Below, one piece after another: positions 60,283 to 64,000 of a stretch of 64,000 bases of DNA. A model generated the notes under the pieces. The model did not search any database. It was not told the DNA's origin and saw nothing but the letters and a program-made list of their open reading frames with translations. The position numbers and the translations under genes are program-made. Source of the stretch: Larix kaempferi (lineage: Eukaryota > Streptophyta > Pinopsida > Pinales > Pinaceae); contig BSBM01000762.1 of NCBI GenBank assembly GCA_027924585.1, positions 10,822,501 through 10,886,500 of the forward strand. The letters run 5' to 3'. The first letter of the stretch is position 1, and every line of letters starts with the position of its first letter.

Positions 60283-62184
60283 TGTTATCACACCATAGTA
60301 GCAGGGCTACTATTCTTGTTTAGCAAATATCTGCACATTCCAGAGCTTCCATTATTCAGAGCTTGGCTATGATGATTGTACATTTTGAGATCACTCATGA
60401 TCAGAGCAGTGTAATATTCAGACTTATGTTAGACCTTGTGTCAAGGGTGAGCCTTGAGAGTTCAGATTTGATGACCAATGTGACCCTTTATCCCATACAA
60501 TTTCAGTTCAGTGCTTAGAGATGTATTGCAACAGTGTTTCAGATGATATATGATGATTATTCTTGTGATGATGTTATATGACCTATGGATGTTTTCTTAT
60601 TCACTGTGGATTATTATCTTTTTGCTTTTGTCATGTTCACAGCATTGGCTTGGTATATAATTCATGATGTGGCAAACTATATAAAATGAAGTATCTTGAT
60701 AATAATTTAAAATGGACTTTTTACTTGCACTTTTTGGTTGTTTGACAAAACTCATTGGTTCACTACCCTGCATAGATATGGTTTTTCTTGACACCATTTG
60801 TAAGCTAGCTTAGGCTCCACCTTCACTTGACTCCATCCATACATGACTTCCCATATTTGACTTTAAACCTTGACTTGTCTTACTTGACTTTCTGGTACTG
60901 AGGATTTCTCCTTTTTCTACCTCTGTGTTTGGACCGCATCCCTGTATGTTTAGTGTCTCGGCTCTGAGTTGGTGACAAAACTTACCTTTGGTAAGTTGGA
61001 TTGTAGGCCTAAATCATTCTAGTCGGTTGTCCCGATGTTTGGCACTGGTCCAAACTCCCCTTAGTCACTTGAGATGTTGTTGGCTAAAACTGAAAGCTCA
61101 TGTACTACTTATGGAAACTTATATAAATTCGCCCATGGAAACTAAAAAGGGCAAGAGCGATGAATTGCTAAAAATACTCCTCAAAGAGTATAAGAAAGAT
61201 CCAAAAAGCAATGGTTCTTAAAAGTTATATCTAAACAATTGCTGACCTTATATGTATATGTAAACATGCCCTGGATGTAAGCTGCAATTAGTTGTGCTTC
61301 TCAGCACACCTGAGATCCGAAGGGTTATGTAGGGCAAAAAGGCCATGAAATGAAATTGAATGATCCTAATGAACTTGGATCAACTTGATGTAGACATGAT
61401 GCCTAAGTTGAATAAGCACTCTCTAAACAACTTACCCATTTGTGAGGCACAGCCATCCCCCGTGTTATTTTGTCCAGCACAGAGTTTGTAGTTTCCCCTC
61501 TCTCCCAGTCCAAAGTGTCTTTTAGTTGAGTTTAGACAAGTCACCCCCTTTGCCCAACCTTGTTCCTGGCCTTCATCCTTAGCTAGCAGTTAGACCATGT
61601 CCGGTGGGTGAGTTTGTCATTTAAGCTATTGTGCAAGTGAATACAAATAACAACGGAATGAACAAATATGTTTAATGCCACTAAATGATGTTATACTTTA
61701 AGTTAAGCTGTGAGTATGATTAAAGGAACATGTCTTAGTCTATTGATATGATTTATCCTTGGTTGTATGTTGACCTAGTCAAACCTAGTTTGACCATGGT
61801 CATTTCTTGGGATCCGTGATGATGTGGGCCATATATGCTTATGGATGATGATTGATGGTCCCACATACTCTTAATGATGATGCTATATGATGGACATATG
61901 ATTCAAATGATGATTGATGCAGTTCAGCAGGTTTTATTGTTACTTCAGATCATCAAATTATACACTGTCCATATATGGTGGACCCTACAGCTAGCCCATC
62001 AGGGCAATCCATGGTGTATGAGTACACATTCCTAGTAGATTTGGGTCTTCTGGATCCAATGAGACACTTATCTTTCAGTTCCAAGCACTTCTGATAGTGA
62101 TAGATGCATTTTTACACTTGTTGACCAGATTTGGAGCTGATTTCCCAGCCTGAGCAGTAGGGGCCATGAGAGGCCAGTTCACCT

Positions 62185-62599
62185 ATGGCGCTGTATGAGG
62201 AGGGGGTGGTCCAGCCACTTGTTATTACCATTTATCCCCCCTTCTGGAGAGCCTGGTGGGCTCAGATTGACAACGCAGGTGCCCTAGGAGGCAGTTTCAG
62301 CACTTTCACAATTACCAAGGCAGTCCAGAAATGGGATAAAAGGGCCACTGAGGAATTCGATTTGGGCAATTGAGGCAAGGTTTTGGCACTTGGTTTTCAC
62401 AGAGGTCTTCCAGGGTGAACCCACTATCTTCCAGCCAGTTTCCACCACTTGGGTGGGTCCACAGAGATCACAGGAGGTCTTTTACTGCTTGTCTGTCACA
62501 GATTCTGAGGACAGATTTGATCATTTATACTTATCTTGGACATATTATATTATTTTATTGTGCCATGGGGATGAGCTAGCAAGGATTGATGCCTCCTAG
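62185..62599 (+). other. two adjacent short open frames in LTR G
   Basis: 62 codons ending TEEFDLGN (62,185-62,373), then MVFTEVFQGEPTIFQPVS...ARIDAS (62,390-62,599). Same pair as in LTR D. Function unknown. Likely non-coding unless copy-to-copy comparison shows codon-level constraint. Confidence 0.25.
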
Positions 62600-62846
62600 C
62601 CCCACCATGTGCTTTATGTGTCATGTCCTAGTCATATGAGGTGGGCTTTTGTACTTTTACCCCCTCTAGTGGATGACGTCACCCTCCATGAGTACCTTCT
62701 AGCTATGACGTCATCAATATTTGAGTGATCCATGTGCTATGTTATTATGGTTCATCTTAGCTATTGATTATGTATTGAGATCTTTTAATCTCAACCACTC
62801 ATTTCAAAAAGTGGTTGTGAGATCTAGGGTTTTGGTCTTTATTATC

Positions 62847-62857
62847 CTATATAAGGA
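62847..62857 (+). promoter_or_regulatory. TATA box of LTR G
   Basis: CCTATATAAGG, then AGGAGACCCCCTATTGTATA. Confidence 0.7.
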
Positions 62858-64000
62858 GGAGACCCCCTATTGTATAGCTCACCTTTGGGCTCTGGAAAAC
62901 TTGGAATGAAAAGAATATTTTGGAGATCTACTTCTTAGCTTTGATTGGGTTGCTATTGCATATGTTCTTGGATATCTTGCTTCTAGACATTGTTTGCTTT
63001 TCAGGTGAAATCGACTTCAAGAGAGGGAGGCCGAATTGCTTTGTGGGAAGATTATAGGGGTCGCTCACATCCCCCATGGGCAAATCGACTTCATAGAGAG
63101 GGAGTTTTTCAATTGTGCTTTGTCCATTGATTGCTTTCTTGATATGACATGCTTAGATCTTATGGATTTGTAGATCAAATCTAACTTGATGTAGTTTGAT
63201 TTGCAGGTTTTCATGAGACATATTTCCTCCTAGAGTTTGGATGTTATTGGTTGAAGACACTTGGATCAAGCTTGGAATTGTAACTAGGGCAAAGAATTCT
63301 CCATATGCTAAGAGGCCGCAAGCTTTTGAGGTAAGATCTACAAGGTACGTATTGATTTTGCTTGCTATCCACCCCATTGGTCAAAATTTTATTAAAATCA
63401 AAACCCTCATTTTTTTTTTCTTAGATCTACTTGGATCTAGCCTTGCTTTTGAAAAGATATTGAAAACCCACCTCTATAGTATCCACGGCAATTCGGATCT
63501 ATAGTTTGGTGGTGATTGGGTTCCATTTGACACACTTTTCAAGGCAAAGTAGCCCTCTTGAGGCAAATCGCACCCCTTGGGAGAAGCTAGTTTGGTTAGA
63601 TCTAACACATGGGTAGGTGAGATCCCACTTGATTCACACTCTCCTCACTTGATAACCTACCCCTAGTGCTTCACCTTGTTGATGTTTGCCTTGTGGGCCC
63701 CATTCCTCATTTTGAGGGTTGTGCCCCACTTGGGTCAAATTGGTGATGCATTTTAAATCTCAGATCTATGGAGATCTAGCCATTGGATGCCCTTGATTTT
63801 TCAAGATCCACATTGATACTTGCCTAAATTACTTGGATCTACAATTTGGTGGCCATTGGACTTGATTTGACACACGTCACCATGCTTTTAGCCCTCCTTG
63901 GGCAAAGTCGCACTCATTGGGTGATTTAGTTTGCCCACTTCTAGAACCTGGGTAGTTGAGATTCCATTGGATTTGGAAAGAGCATACCTTGAAACCTATA

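Larger units (their letters stand above)
60283..64000 (+). repeat. giant LTR, copy G (runs off the window), nested in E
   Basis: Starts TGTTATCACACCATAGTAGC after flank CCCAC (60,278-60,282). It is collinear with copy A, including the TATA box at 62,847-62,857 and the first internal repeat units (GGATCTATAGTTTGGTGG near 63,497; GGATCTACAATTTGGTGG near 63,835). Its right end and second target duplication are not in the window. Confidence 0.85.

Overview
The window looks like a repeat-rich stretch of a large plant nuclear genome. It holds no uninterrupted long gene. Almost everything recognisable is a plant transposable element: Ty1/copia and Ty3/gypsy pol remnants, a hAT transposase, a tRNA-derived SINE, a hAT-type MITE, and a dense pile of very long solo LTRs. 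The degree of decay, the long introns implied for the one host gene trace, and a CACTGAGAGG...GTGAAT motif that I associate with gymnosperm retroelements suggest a conifer or other gymnosperm. That assignment is inference only.

Layout. (1) 1-4.8 kb: a minus-strand Ty1/copia element with RT/RNase H at the left edge and its LTR and primer-binding site near 4.1-4.75 kb. (2) 4.8-9.6 kb: LTR fragments, then a minus-strand Ty3/gypsy pol (5.6-8.56 kb) split by a 340-bp hAT-type MITE with a clean 8-bp target duplication. (3) 9.6-11.4 kb: partial copies of the next element's LTR. (4) 11,362-21,002: a complete but dead Ty3/gypsy element on the minus strand with two LTRs, PPT, PBS and a 5-bp target duplication (CCTCT). 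It carries a 208-bp SINE with its own target duplication, an extra block in one LTR, and tandem repeats in its leader. (5) 21-31.1 kb: mostly AT-rich sequence with the last two exons of a chloroplast-type GST-N/thioredoxin-fold gene on the minus strand (26,426-26,994), short tandem repeats, a copia-like LTR region, and a 1.26-kb GC-rich block flanked by a 9-bp direct repeat that looks like a Mutator-type insertion. (6) 31.1-64 kb: at least seven copies (A-G below) of one ~4.5-kb sequence. It begins TGTTATCACAC and ends GTGTGATAACA, has a central TATA box (followed by AATAAA in some copies), and in four complete copies is flanked by a perfect 5-bp target duplication. The copies are best read as solo LTRs of a giant-LTR retrotransposon whose coding interior is absent from this window. 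Copies F and G are nested in E, and E cuts a hAT transposase.

Main point of interest: the pile of ~4.5-kb solo LTRs with matched target duplications, hairpins next to their ends, internal ~330-bp repeats and recurrent short ORFs upstream of the TATA box. No coding element of this family is visible here, so it may be an undescribed giant-LTR or LARD-type family. No CRISPR array, bacterial operon, rRNA gene or functional tRNA gene was seen.
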